This document shows, piece after piece, positions 39,579 to 51,900 of a stretch of 64,000 nt of DNA. The translations under genes and the position numbers were made by a program. The DNA lies in NCBI RefSeq assembly GCF_932274485.2, contig NC_065879.2, positions 20,448,591 to 20,512,590 on the forward strand, given 5' to 3'. The stretch comes from Patella vulgata (lineage: Eukaryota; Mollusca; Gastropoda; Patellidae). A model generated the notes under the pieces. The model was not told the DNA's origin. It searched no databases and saw nothing but the letters and a program-made list of their open reading frames with translations. Every line of letters starts with the position of its first letter. Position 1 is the first letter of the stretch.

Positions 39579-40245
39579 TTAGGGTTTGAAATGGCCGAAG
39601 TCGATATCGTTTGATATTCCTGAAGCAATGGCCCCAGAAATCCCTCTCTATAGCCATTGCTGTACTGAGACTGAAACTTGAGTATTTGACGGAGCGTGTC
39701 CATTCTCTTAGTCCAATCAAATCTCTCCCGAGTAAAAAATGTTCATGACTTGTTAGTGCTGATTTCAAGAAAAATTTTACCCTTGGATGCATTGATAGTC
39801 ACATCGGTAAATTTGGCCGTCGATGAAACTCGCCATTGAAGCGAAAATTCTTTAACACTCAAATTTTCGATATAAATTCTATAAGTATAAACATGTCTAT
39901 TTGTCCCAATGATTACTGCCTACCTTTAGATAATATTCGATAATATTTATCTAGTGGTGTAGACCTCATACACTGACTATTAACCTTCTAAAAAAACAAA
40001 CATACAACCACAAAAATTATGCTTTTTAATTTACGTTCACCCCCCCCCCCCCCCAACACACCCACACTCAAATCAAAAAAGAAAAAGAAAAAGAAACAAC
40101 TCCCCATAAAACCCATGCTTTGTAATTTAGAAATGTAAGGGAGAAAATATAGGCTTCTAAGACAGTAACGATCCACCAGGAAAGTTTCTGTAATATAAAA
40201 GTTTGAGTAATGATGGTTTAAACATGTGCGTTATATTATAATGTT
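39579..40245. other. Intergenic; old repeat related to 18535-18640
   Basis: CTGAAGCAATGGCCCCAGAA ATCCC at 39620 matches intron 18. A poly-C tract is at 40041-40054. No gene. Confidence 0.45.
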
Positions 40246-40363
40246 TGTCAATGAGTCAAGTGGCGTGGTTTCAATTCCCGCTTGTACGTGACAAGGAGTA
40301 GGGTCGCCTCTTCAACCCAGTGGGTTTTCTCCGTTTCCTATGGTTTCCTCCCACTGCAATATT
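40246..40363 (+). mobile_element. SINE B, 3' truncated
   Basis: ATGAGTCAAGTGGCGTGGTT, GTACGTGACAAGGAGTAGGG, GGTTTCCTCCCACTGC. Confidence 0.78.
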
Positions 40364-41739
40364 TACAAGCTAGGCCACATAGCATTTTTTCAAAGCACGG
40401 ATTTTTTTTTTATCCAGAGGAGCGATCGTATCTGTATGTGCGTGTGGGGCGGGAGGGGCGGGGGGTCGTGTGCCATGAAGATCTATATGAAATTTTTCAA
40501 GCCCAGCGTTTTTTTGTCAATGGTAACCTAAGCCCAATCCTCTCGAGTTTGTGACAGCTTGAGATCATTCAACCCCCCCCCCCCCGCCAGAACACATACC
40601 CGTATATATTCCTCAGGTTAACGGAAATGATAGATTTAAAACGGCCTTTTATTTTACTTATATACCTTCAATCTGTTCACAGAGATATTGCGAGATCTTT
40701 ATAAGTTCAAATGACTCCTACATGTGACGTCACATCACAAGGCGCCGATTATTGGCTCAATGGCGCGTGCATTATTTACTTCAAACAACTTTATTGATTT
40801 TTCTAATACTTCAAAAATGCTCTAGAATTTAATTTACAGAAAGAAAAAAGTTAACAGTGCGAGCTACTGCTGATCAGTTTAATATTCCTTTTAAAGATTC
40901 AACTTTCACAATAGTGTAGTTAGAAAGGGATTTATAATCCCTGGAGACTCAGAGATGGTTCAATATTACATCAATAATCCGCTTGCACGTGGGGATATTT
41001 AGCACTGGGAGGAAAATGGAACGAAGAAGACACATCAGGTTGGACAGGCGAAGAATCCGTGGAATAGCGAACAAATACTTTAAACCCCGGTTGTTGATTT
41101 GGGTGTAATTTCTATATACATGCAGCTACAGGGTCTAGAGGTAGTAATTATTTGTCTATCAGTTAGAGAATGATCAAAATATCTCGGCCTTTTGTATTGG
41201 ATAATAAATGATAGACAGGTCACATCAAGTCTATAAATGTAATCAGCAATCTGATTGGTTATTAGATTATAGTTTCTATTATCATGCCAATATCAAAACA
41301 CGCACATTGTAACCAGTGGTGCGAGGTCTTACCACTTACTTAACATCTTGCCTCAAGGGATAGTATTAAATTTATAAATAATCCATTCACCATTTATCAG
41401 ATTCATGTTTTATATTCTCTATAGACTCTGATTTAGCAAGTTCTTCAAGATTTCTGTATCCCCTTGAACATGACACATCGGCGAAATGGTGTCGGGGGAA
41501 ATCATTCTAAACCTACCTTTCGTAAATAACTTTCCTAGTGCTTTAATTTTTGACAGATATATCTTTTCATATTTTCTGTATTTTAGTTAGTTCTGTATCC
41601 TATAACATGTGAGAAAATGCGCCGAGGGAAATGTGTCTAACCCTAACCCGTCGTCAATAACAAAGAATTCATTAATTCCCGAGTGCTTTAATTTTCGGAC
41701 TAACGTGATTTATCTGTACAGTTGCAGTGAGCATAGATA
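40364..41739. other. Intergenic with one SINE B scrap
   Basis: 40947-41052 (minus) is a worn SINE B (AGATGGTTCAATATTACATC, AGGTTGGACAGGCGAA). 41360-41530 and 41535-41710 are diverged duplicates (TCTGTATCC, GAACATGACACAT / TAACATGTGAGAAAATG, CTAACCCTAACCCG). No gene. Confidence 0.45.
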
Positions 41740-41965
41740 GATAATGGTTAGATCTATTTGATAAGGCCAACTTCTAGTTTAGTCAAAGATCACGAGATGT
41801 AAACAGGGCAAGCGCTAATCCCAAATACTTAAACCTAACCCTGGACCTAGCCCTAATGCTTATCCTAACCCTAACCCTAACCTACAATCTCGCCAACAAT
41901 CACGTGCCCTAACCTTACTTACATAAATTTCAGCGACCTTGACGAAAATTGAACTGACCTTAAGA
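41740..41965. mobile_element. Telomere-like repeat element M
   Basis: ATAAGGCCAACTTCTAGTTT and its inverted partner CAAAATTGAAC..GACCTTAAG. The middle is rich in CCTAACCCTAACCCTAACCT. Related copy at 51664-51875. Confidence 0.65.
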
Positions 41966-42130
41966 TTTAGCCATAGATTAGATTTTATTTATATTGGATG
42001 GAAATTTGGCGAATAAATCATTCAAACTTTGGTGATCTTCGCCAGTTGGTAGAATGGTAGAATTAATTCTCAGCTTGACTATATAGCCCAGAGATTTGCT
42101 GTAAAATTGTCAATTTATTAATAAGATCGC

Positions 42131-42602
42131 GGGAGTCGCGGTGGCTCAGTTAGTGAGGTGCTGGCTGGCTAACCTGGTCTTAACTTAAGTTAATACTTTA
42201 CTCAGAATGGTTCTCCTTACTTTAACTAAAACCTTTATCAAACGTTTGTGTTTCTGGATCAAAGATATTTCTTATAAACAGTGATTAAAAGCTGAGTAAA
42301 TTCTTAAGTCTTAGAATGCTTTGTGAAGTCGGGGCCTGGTCCTGGGCTGCGGAGAAGTTCCTCAGGATTGTTCAGCGGGGATTCTCCTTGTGAGTGGTGC
42401 AGAACGGAAGGCATGGCAAGGAACAGCGTATAGTCGTTCGGATGGTACGAAAAACCAAGGTTCCGTTAACACATTACCGTACGTGTAAAAGTAACCTTGA
42501 CAGTTGGCATTCGATATAAGAGTAGGCAAAACGTCCCTCATAGCACACTGTACCCCGGGTGGAGCAGAACAACGGGATGTTAAACCCCAGTTCATTTCGT
42601 TA
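42131..42602 (+). mobile_element. SINE A interrupted by MITE family L
   Basis: Head GTCGCGGTGGCTCAGTTAGT, break at GCTAACCTGG, continuing at 42339 TCCTGGGCTGCGGAGAAGTT to CGGGATGTTAAACCCCAGTT. Confidence 0.82.
42177..42338. mobile_element. MITE family L inside SINE A, left end lost
   Basis: TTAACTTAAGTTAATACTTT to AATGCTTTGTGAAGTCGGGG CC; related to 7886-8114. Confidence 0.75.
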
Positions 42603-43150
42603 AGATCTCAGCTATCAATCTGTCTCTTAGAAATACATGTCTTAAGAGTCGTACCAATTACAGCCTATACTTGAGACCAGCCAACGGCTGTGAACAATAC
42701 TAGACCAGCTCCTTTTAATCCTTTACCATCTCTTACATTTCTTTGTATCGAATGGACCCGTCTAACCCCCGTCACCAGCCAACTACCTCGAGCCCTCTGC
42801 CACTATGTATTTACTACACATGTTTTAGTTATTTCGGGCGACCTCAAAAGCAGCTGGCCAAGTACAAAGTGGTTGTGGAACAATCGAGACAGTGAATAAT
42901 ACAGTATTAGTAATGGCCTGTGTAAAATAAGCAGTTGTCAATGTGACGTACAGATAATCTCAGTAGGTTCCGATTGATGCCGTCAGTAGATATAGCCGGA
43001 AGTGTTAAACTCTAGTTAAATAACGTGTTTCATCTAAAATTAGAAGGTACTCGAGACATATAAATAACTATCCTATATAATCGATTCGAGCCAGTATTCA
43101 GAAAACAAAGCCACCACATTCATTGTAATACCTTATCATCGATCTCTTCA
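42603..43150. other. Intergenic, no feature recognised
   Basis: A 69-residue open frame at 42690 has no start context or splice support. Confidence 0.35.
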
Positions 43151-43444
43151 AAATGAAATGAACGGGGTTTAACGTCCCAATTAATGCTCTGTATCGACTG
43201 GGCTATTGATGACGTGTTCTCGGACAGTAGCATTACGGCCTACGGTTATTTCGAATTCTAACTGCCAAGTTTCATATACGTGCACGCCAACGTGTACACT
43301 AGTTTTTCGTCCTACCATGACGATTAGACACTGTTCGTTGTCAGGTTTTTTCGTCCTGCATCACCGAAAAGAAACTTTCTCGGTCACGGGACCGCCAGGT
43401 TAGCGAGCCAACGTCTTACTCTCTGACCATTCGACAACCCGATC
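43151..43444 (-). mobile_element. SINE A copy
   Basis: AAATGAAATGAACGGGGTTT AACG to CTTACTCTCTGACCATTCGA. A second 3' scrap follows at 43461-43517. Confidence 0.78.
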
Positions 43445-43517
43445 CCCTGTGTTACAATAAATGAAACGTGGTTTACCGTCTTACTGTTCTGCTCCGACTG
43501 GGCTAATAGAGGTTGGG

Positions 43518-44064
43518 AACTACATGTTAGAATCAAAGATGAAATATAATTATTAAGACATAATAAAAATTATCGCCCAGACTTGCTTTGCCTCTTACTT
43601 GACATGAAACAATAAACAAAATCTAGCTAAACTTTCCGTGTCTCAGTAACTTTAAAAATAACCTCGTAGATGTGTTGTCGAGGGTTCAGGGCCCTTTTTA
43701 CTATAGACCCCTATATTTTGCCATGGTAATGGGAAGCTAGAATTCTTTATGGGTATATTTATTGATAACTGTCCAGGGGCATATAGCCTGATGTAATAAG
43801 TAGCTATTATAGTTCAAACCTTGCCATGTGTAAATGTAGAGTATCTCTAAAACCAGACATACCTCTAGTACAACAACCTTGCCACGTTTAAGTTTAGACT
43901 AGCTCTCCTACCAGAAACTACTCTGGCACAGAAATTGATGCTAATTCAATTAAAACATGCAGATAATTGCTATTATAAATAGTGGCCTGGCTTTCTGGAT
44001 ATTGATCATTTCATTATCTGCCGTTTAAATATTTATGTTCCAAGACGAGATATAAGACCATAAG
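43518..44064. other. Intergenic, no feature recognised
   Basis: A doubled stretch (AACCTTGCCATGTGTAAATG TAGA and AACCTTGCCACGTTTAAGTT TAGA) only. Confidence 0.35.
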
Positions 44065-44700
44065 TTTATTATGCTAGGTCAGTATCTCCCAGGTAACTAA
44101 TTGACATAACATACGATATGTATAATGGTTGCTAGGTCAATATCTCCCAGGTAGCTAATTGACACAACATTCGATATGTATAATGGTTGCTAGGCCAATA
44201 TCTCCCAGGTAGCTAATTGACACAACATTCGATATGTATAATGGTTGCTAGGTCAATATATCCCAGGTAGCTAATTGACACAACATTCGATGTGTATAAT
44301 GGTTGCTAGGTCAATATCTCCCAGGTAGCTAATTGACACAACATTCGATGTGTATAATGGTTGCTAGGTCAATATCTCCCAGGTAGCTAATTGACACAAC
44401 ATTCGATGTGTATAATGGTTGCTAGGTCAATATCTCCCAGGTAGCTAATTGACACAACATTCGATGTGTATAATGGTTGCTAGGTCAATATCTCCAAGGT
44501 AGCTAATGACACAAAATTCGGTGTGTATATTGGTTGCTAGGTCAATATCTCCCAGGTGGCTAATGACAAAACATTCGGCGTGTTTAATGGTTGCTCGGTC
44601 AATAGATAGCTAATGACACAACATTCGGTGTGTATAATGATTGCTCGGTCAATATCTCCCAGGTGCCTTATGGCAAACTATTCGGTAAGTATAATGTACC
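44065..44700 (+). repeat. 58-bp satellite-like array
   Basis: About 11 head-to-tail units of TATAATGGTTGCTAGGTCAA TATCTCCCAGGTAGCTAATT GACACAACATTCGATGTG. The central units are almost identical; both edges are diverged. Confidence 0.95.
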
Positions 44701-44889
44701 ATAAATTACTCGTTTACATTGATATTTCTGAAATATGGGCTGATCTATTTAGCTGTATTGAACAATGGAGTCGATGGCAACTGGATTGAAGATAACATTG
44801 GAATCACCAACCCAGTGCTTTATACATACAAGTATAACAACTATCTGTTCAGACCAGAAGTGGTATCTGATGTTCTAAATCAGACACGG

Positions 44890-45345
44890 ACCCTTTGATT
44901 TAAAACAAGGAATGAGTCCATTGGTATAAAACGAGACACGAGCATATTGGTTTAAAACATGGAACGAGGTCACTGGTTTCAAACGTGGAACGATGCCTTT
45001 GGTTTATAATGAGGAACGAGGAATAATCTCATTGATTTAAAACGAGGAATGATCTCATTGGTTTAAAACGAGGAATGAGTCAGTTGGTTTAAAACGAAGA
45101 ATGAGCCCATTGGTTTAAAACGAGATACGAGCCAATTTGTTGGTTCGGAACACAACATGAGCCTATCTACTGTTTGGAAGGCAACACCACCCTGTCAGTT
45201 TGTGTAAAATGATATACGGGCCCATCGACTGGCTTAAAACGGGATACAAGCCCTTCGGTTGGATTAAAACGGGCACATCAGTTGGATTAAAACAAAATAC
45301 GGGCGCATCGGTTTGTTTAAAACGAGACGCCGCCACAATAGTTGG
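44890..45345 (+). repeat. 25-bp degenerate array
   Basis: About 17 units of CATTGGTTTAAAACGAGGAA TGAGC. Confidence 0.85.
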
Positions 45346-45663
45346 ATGAAAATCCATTGGTTGTAAAATTTAAAACGTGCAACAGAAATTCGTCTTGCAC
45401 TAGCTTTAAGCGGTAATCGACGTTGTTTTTTGGGAAAAATCATTGGCAATCATTATGGAAAACTCCCTCGGTAAACTGATTTGGAAACAGGCCAACATCT
45501 GATAAAATAGTACATTATAATAAGATAGTAATAACTACAGACTAACAATGCGAACAGAGTAGCTGTAGTGTTGTTCTGTCAACCATTACGAGTATCCAGT
45601 AGAAAAAAATCCGATGACAAACGAGAACTGGGTTCAGTTCTTGTTTCAGTACAAGAGCTTTAA

Positions 45664-46141
45664 AGGGCCAATCCCGATAATATTTTGGAGAATAAAACTG
45701 CTTAATTTTGTGTTAAAATCCCTTAAAATCCTCTACCTTAGGGTCGGGCAACTAACTCAATATCTGTGATATATTTTCAAACAACTTAAACCTGCCAGTC
45801 TTCATCTGGAAATTGAGACTGGTGTCCCAAGCTGTATTATGCGGTGTCTGGATAAAACCAGGCTTTAATTTTATAAAAATTATGTGTAGGTGAAATTTAC
45901 CTTTCGTTATCAACTACAACACATGGGCCATTCATTGTATAGACCTCTAAAGGAACGGGAATCAATTATCAGGTTACGTGTCCGGATAAGCAGTTTTGAC
46001 GTTCACGCCCAAACGACTTAATATTTTGAGCTGAAACTTTGAGACAAGGTAATTACACCATTACTCTATATTTTGGCGCTGAAATATTATATGTACTCAG
46101 ACTTTTATTTTTGAGACTCTGTTCAATTCGGAATAGTCCCT
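45664..46141. mobile_element. MITE family I, complete
   Basis: AGGGCCAATCCCGAT at the left and ATTCGGAATAGTCCCT at the right; TTAA at 45660-45663 and 46142-46145; 478 bases. Confidence 0.8.
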
Positions 46142-46174
46142 TTAAGGACTGGGTCCAGTTTTTACTTCAATACA

Positions 46175-46533
46175 CAATCTGATTAAAATACAGATCTATA
46201 TTTCGTTTGTTATTTTTTATACTTTCGATGGCCTACACTACATGAAGATCTGACCGGTTGTAGCGATAGGTCGCGTCAGAGGTCATACGAGCGACTTCTG
46301 ACCGTATGACGTCCGACATTTGATTAACCAATAAGCATTGATTTTACTAGTGGATTACCCACAGTTCCGTGCAAAACACGCCTAAAGCTCGCCGCAACAG
46401 ACCGTTTCATTGGCTAATTCCTCGCACGTCAATGATAACAACTCTTCCAGATCCTAGTGTAGTAAAGACAAGTAAAACGAAATTTTGAACTATAAAAACG
46501 AAACGAAATAGGATCTGGGTTTTAATCAGATTG
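46175..46533 (+). mobile_element. Mutator-like MITE family D, complete
   Basis: CAATCTGATTAAAA and TTTTAATCAGATTG are perfect ends of longer imperfect arms. Target duplication CTTCAATACA at 46165-46174 and 46534-46543. 359 bases with promoter-like boxes (ATTGGCTAAT). Confidence 0.88.
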
Positions 46534-47494
46534 CTTCAATACAAGAGTTGTATGAGGGAACCAGTTGTGCGTGTTCATTACAATAATAAATGAAATGATG
46601 ACCGCTGTTTGAGCATGGCGCCTTTAAATATATCCCTATGTCAGATTTATATTAATGAGCCTTCGAGTTAATCAATCTATTAATCGATAATTTCTAACCA
46701 GTCATGTTGTTTTACTGAGAAACCTGGGTATCATAATCAAATCAGAAGACTTTATCTTCAACAGTTCACTTTTCGCCATTATACTTCTGTTGAGGAAGAT
46801 GGGTTGGTATGTTTTTGCGGCAAGATGATTATTTACTGATTAAGCCGTATCTCAATTATTTGGTGGGTTGACCAAATGTTTGGAAAATAAGAACAACGAT
46901 AACCATGATTTCTAGATAATTTAATGACATTTTTAATAAAATCTTATCATATTGGCTATAGTATTTATTTGGAACCCAAAGTACTCCCCTTTTACATTTA
47001 ACGAGCATGCAACATGCTAGCACGGGGGTCACTAAAAACACACTTTTTCACAAAAAGGAGCCACCAAAAACGAGGCCCTATCAAAGGCCAGCTTAGACAT
47101 ATGCCTGAGGGGCCCAGACCCAGAGTCACGCGGTTTAGGGGCCCAGCGGTTCATGGCAAAAAGAGAAAAAATTAAAATTCCAGATGAAATTTTCACGGTA
47201 ATCTATCTAGCGGCGCGAGGGCGGAGACTGAGCTATCCCTCAACCTTCTCGGTGAAATTCCACTCGGTGATCGGTCTAGGCTTCTAGACTGGTATGCCAT
47301 TCGGAACTGAATAGATTTCGTATGTGATCAGATATTATGTAATTATTCTTGTATTACAGACCGTTTAACTGTGTGTTACACATGCGTGCCGTTCGAAAGG
47401 ATATGAAATTATAATCTTTTCGTCGCGTTACGGTTAGGGACCCCGCGATTATAGTCAGGCCTAGGGCCCCGCCCCGGTTAAGCTGGGCTTTGGG
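46534..47494. other. Intergenic, no feature recognised
   Basis: Some short similarities (GTTTCTAACCAG, TTGGGTATCATAATC) but nothing nameable. Confidence 0.35.
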
Positions 47495-47672
47495 TCCTAT
47501 GTACACGTTGGCTTGCGCGTAAAAGTACCCTTGAAAGTTGGAATCGAAATAAGAGAAGGCCATAGCGCCGATATCCGGGTAGAATGTCTCTCATAAAGTT
47601 AAGTATGGCATATGCCCGTCTTCATTAGCACAGATTTAGCAGAACAGCCAGACGTTTAACCCCATTTAGCCT
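47495..47672 (+). mobile_element. SINE A, 3' half
   Basis: GTACACGTTGGCTTGCGCGT AAAAG, GGCATATGCCCGTCTTCATT, CGTTTAACCCCATTT. Confidence 0.8.
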
Positions 47673-47811
47673 TAGTTACACGTATTACTATCTTCTGTTG
47701 TTTACGTTGTCACATGTTATGTTAGTATTCTTTCAGGTCTTATAGCCATCATCAAACATTATGTAATGAATAACCTTTTTTTGTAATTTTATTAATAACA
47801 CAATAATATGA

Positions 47812-48064
47812 ATAGGGGCGGGTGGCGAATGGTTAACGCGAATCAGAAGGTCTGTCATTGAGACAAGTGGCGTGGTTTCGATTCCTCGCTTGTACGTGAA
47901 AAGGAGTAGGGTGGGTTTTCTCCGGATCCTCCGGTTTCCTCCCACTGCTAAAGGCCCCTAAGCGCAAGTGAATTATTGAAATAGAATTGAACCATATGTT
48001 AGTCCCGAAAGGATCTAGTTTATGTCGAGTGGACGTTAAACCCATTTCTCAATCTCACTCTCTC
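47812..48064 (+). mobile_element. SINE B copy
   Basis: GGGCGGGTGGCGAATGGTTA, GGTTTCGATTCC, CTCCGGTTTCCTCCCACTGC, GTCGAGTGGACGTTAAACCC, CTCTCTCT. Confidence 0.85.
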
Positions 48065-48518
48065 TGTTCCCCAATCCCGATCTTATTGAATAAAATATAG
48101 TTAAACTCACAGTACTAATAGTTACGTCAATTAACACCAGTCTCCAATAATAGGCTTACAATATAAGCTTTAACGTATCTGATTTAACCGGATAATACAT
48201 TGTAATTATAGGTATTGATATATCGTCTACAGGTAAATCATAATGTATGACGTGTAAATATACAGGTAGCTATATAAAAATACCGGTGCGATATCTTGTT
48301 AACAAATAATTTAATTCCTACATCACATTATTATTGTTAGCAACTAACTTCAGGTGTTGTACAGGGACATACCATCTAAATAAATCAATCGTCATTGGGT
48401 TCATTTAGAGACAAACATATAAAGATAAACATGTGTCCGATGTACGTGTGGAAAGTCCGTGGAGCTACAATGTCGGATAGTCGTATCTGGACTGCCGTAG
48501 TACTAACCCGGATAAAGT

Positions 48519-48798
48519 GTGTGCCATGAGAAACATTCTGCCCAGACAGCGGTCCTACGGTATATTCTTTTTTTTTTAAATGTTTTTTTTTTGGTTGGAC
48601 GTCACTGGACACGCTGTACCGATTTCACCTCCCACCCGAGAATATAAACTATGTCCCTTGCCATGCCCCCGACCTGCACCACTGATAAGAAGAACTCCGC
48701 TGGAATATAACGAGGTATATTCTCGGACAACACCGGGGTCGAACAAGTGACCTCCTATTTAGTGAGCCGGCTTCTTTCCAACTGAGCCATTCCATAGA
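48519..48798 (-). mobile_element. Worn SINE A
   Basis: GTGTGCCATGAGAAACATTC TGCCC, CACCACTGATAAG, TCTTTCCAACTGAGCCATTC. Ends about 145 bases before the start of the small membrane-protein gene. Confidence 0.65.
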
Positions 48799-48942
48799 AG
48801 GATACACCAAGCGTCAACGCCTAGTATTCGACTAAATGTCCCATTAATATTAAATATTATTATTACAACCTTCAAGTGCAATAGTATGCACTTAAAATGT
48901 TTTGCATTCAGCTGTAAGTCGTGACGTGAACAGAAGAAGAAT

Positions 48943-51900
48943 ATGAAGCTTATTATTTTGCTTGTTGGTTGTATTGGAGTTTCTGCAAGAGGCAGCAGTA
49001 CGTAAATCTTTAATTTTATTTAAAAAATCTATACGTGATTAATGCGCTATAGAATCCCCTGGGAACTACAACATCGTGAAAGGCGTATCTTTAATAGGAA
49101 TATCAGTTCTTATTTATTTACCCGTGAACCAAATTAATGGGCCTGTTCTAATCGTAACCTGGACATCATCTATAGCGTATGTATTTAGAGCTTATTGTCT
49201 TAAAAAGATGCATTATGTTAGAGGTAAATTTACCTATTGGGGGTCCTTCTTTTGATTTCAACTGTCATACAAACTACTCTCTAAACATTTATTCACACGC
49301 CAAGAATATAATCAACTCTCTAGACCATCGGATGGCAGAAACTGAAATGGATTAGGACACCCGCGTGATTTAAAAGTAGACAAACGAGACTAAGTCTAGA
49401 TTGTTTAGTAACCTACGATAAGAAGCATTCTGTACAATCTTCAAACAACCATAACTTCGCTTGGATGAAATTTGAATGACATTTTCAATATATTCATTTT
49501 TCAATATCTATTTTTGAACTATTATAGCACGAATGACCAGCTCTTTATCTAAATCTTACATAATATATGCTATCAAACTCTTTATAGTCGTTCGGATGAG
49601 ACCAATACATATTAACGTTGATTAAACAGTGAGAAATTGGATAGTTTACGAAAAATACAAATGGCGCATCGTTACTTTAAAGTTGCAATTTCATATTTTT
49701 AAGTTATATTTTTAAAATTTATTAAAATAAAGCCTTAAAATAGATAGTATCTATAAACAGTCCTACCTTGTTAAAGAATAATCTTATTAATCCTATAATT
49801 CACTATTGCCAGTTGAGAAATTGGCAAAAATATCATTTTCATCTTCAAATTCCAACGTTTGAAGGTAACTACTCCATGGTGGAGAATAGAAAACAAGGGA
49901 GGTAATTGGGAGGTAATTGTGTTATTATTTCCGGTGTAAATGAGTTTTAAGTGTGAGAATGACACCTATGATAATAGTGAGTTGACAACCTATTTGACTT
50001 TCTTAGAAAATATGAAATTGTAACTTTAACGGTTGTTTTAAAAAAAAGACAGACGCTTGATGATAGTGTATATTTCTTCTAAGATTTGTCGAATGAAAAT
50101 GTGGAGGTGTAGCGGAGTTTTCGCATATAGAGCATCACATACAATGTCTCTTTTACGTACGCACAACGTTTATTAGAGTGTTCCTTAGTTTTTCGTCCAA
50201 TCCAAACGATTAGACACTGTCCTTGTCAGCCCTGCTAACACTACCCCGGTCAAGTGTTGGAAAACTCATGATAATCTTGGCCGGCCACGTCGCGATTCTT
50301 ACCCGTACTGCTCGACCAGTGCAGATCGACATTAACATGGGATATACAATGATTATGCCCAAGAACTAAGAATCTATGAAATTGTAAATTGGTATGTATT
50401 TTAACCGAAGCATCCAATTTTAAACACAGAAATGAGTGAGAGTTTCAATTGAAGTGGTACCCAAAACACCATATGGCAAAAAAACCCTTAATACGGACTA
50501 TTGTGTTAACCACGCCACCACAAAACAACGAATGTTTTATTTCCATTAATCAGCTACGATAAATAAATTTGAACCTGTCTCATTAGATGATTTGGCACCA
50601 GGCCTTATAGATGTTCAAAAACCGTGATATGATGTATAACTTTATTGGACATAACGATAAAGGTCAGCCGTCTTGTACAGAGGTTAACGAAGGCTTTCGC
50701 AATACCGCTTTGAAACAGTTTGAGATCACAGGCACCTTTAACGTGGAAAATATTTCAAAAATAACATCAAGCTATGACTAAGTATAAGTATAATGTCTAA
50801 AGTCTGTTAGGTCCATGTTCGTAAGCGAGATTATCAAATAACCGGGCTGATTCCGATTTCTAAAATAATGGGGATGAAAGTTCACTACTCTAGATTCCGT
50901 CAACCAGTGGCAATACTCACTAATTTTCGCTAGGTAGACAATCGAGTCTACGATGACGTTTTAAAATTGTCCACGTGACTTAAAGAGGACTTCTAGAAAT
51001 TATACTTAGTCATGTTATTTTGAAATATTGTCCACGTTACAGGCGCCTGTGTTTGAGATATGACGAGTCAGAGTTTTGAAAAAATCACGCCCCAGAAAAC
51101 AAATCACGCCCCAGAAAACAAATCATTGAATACAAACCGCGCCCCTGAATACAAACATCACCCCTTAATACAAACCTCACCCCTTAATACAAACCACACC
51201 ATGAAAGCATACAGTGAGTGTTTTTTTTTATTTTGTTTCATTATTAGAACCGTCATCATTTGATGATTTGACGCTTGGCCTGATAGTTGCTGGTATCGTG
51301 GTGGCCATTACTGTTGTTATTGTCGTCACCATAGTAATTGTCTATTTCAAGTTCAGTAAAAACGTAAGTAGAGAGAGCAAGCGAGCGAGCGAGAGAGAGA
51401 GAGAGAGGGCAATGGGGTTAAACGTCCACTCGCCACAAAATTTTATTTCAATAATTCGCCTGCACGTCTAGGTATTTTAGCTGTGGGAGGAAACCGGAGA
51501 ACAAGTGAGCGAACCCACAAGATTGGGTAGGTGACCATACCCATACGCCACTTAACTCAATGAGAGGCCGTGTGATTGTTTGTTAGACTATTCGACCACC
51601 CAAGCACACGGGGTTGGATCTATTTGATAAGGCCGAATGATTGTTTGTTAGCCTATTCGAACACCCAAGCCCACGTCGTTAGATCTATTTGATAAAGCCA
51701 ACTTCAAGTTTGGTCAAAGGGTACGAGATATAAACAGGGCTAGCGCTAATCCGAACCCTTACCCTAACCCTGGACCCAGCCCTAATGCTTGCCCTTACCC
51801 TAACCTACAATCTCACCAACAATCACGTGACCTAAACTTATTTACATTTGACAAAACTTGAGCTGGCTTGCCTTTAAGTAACCGTTTAACATCGCACTTT

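Noticed and set aside
44065-44700. CRISPR-like array
   Set aside because: Units are contiguous with no unique spacers, and this is an animal genome.
51060-51263. Coding frame across the 19-bp array before the TM exon
   Set aside because: Low-complexity repeat; does not give a signal peptide, whereas 48943-48997 does and matches phase.
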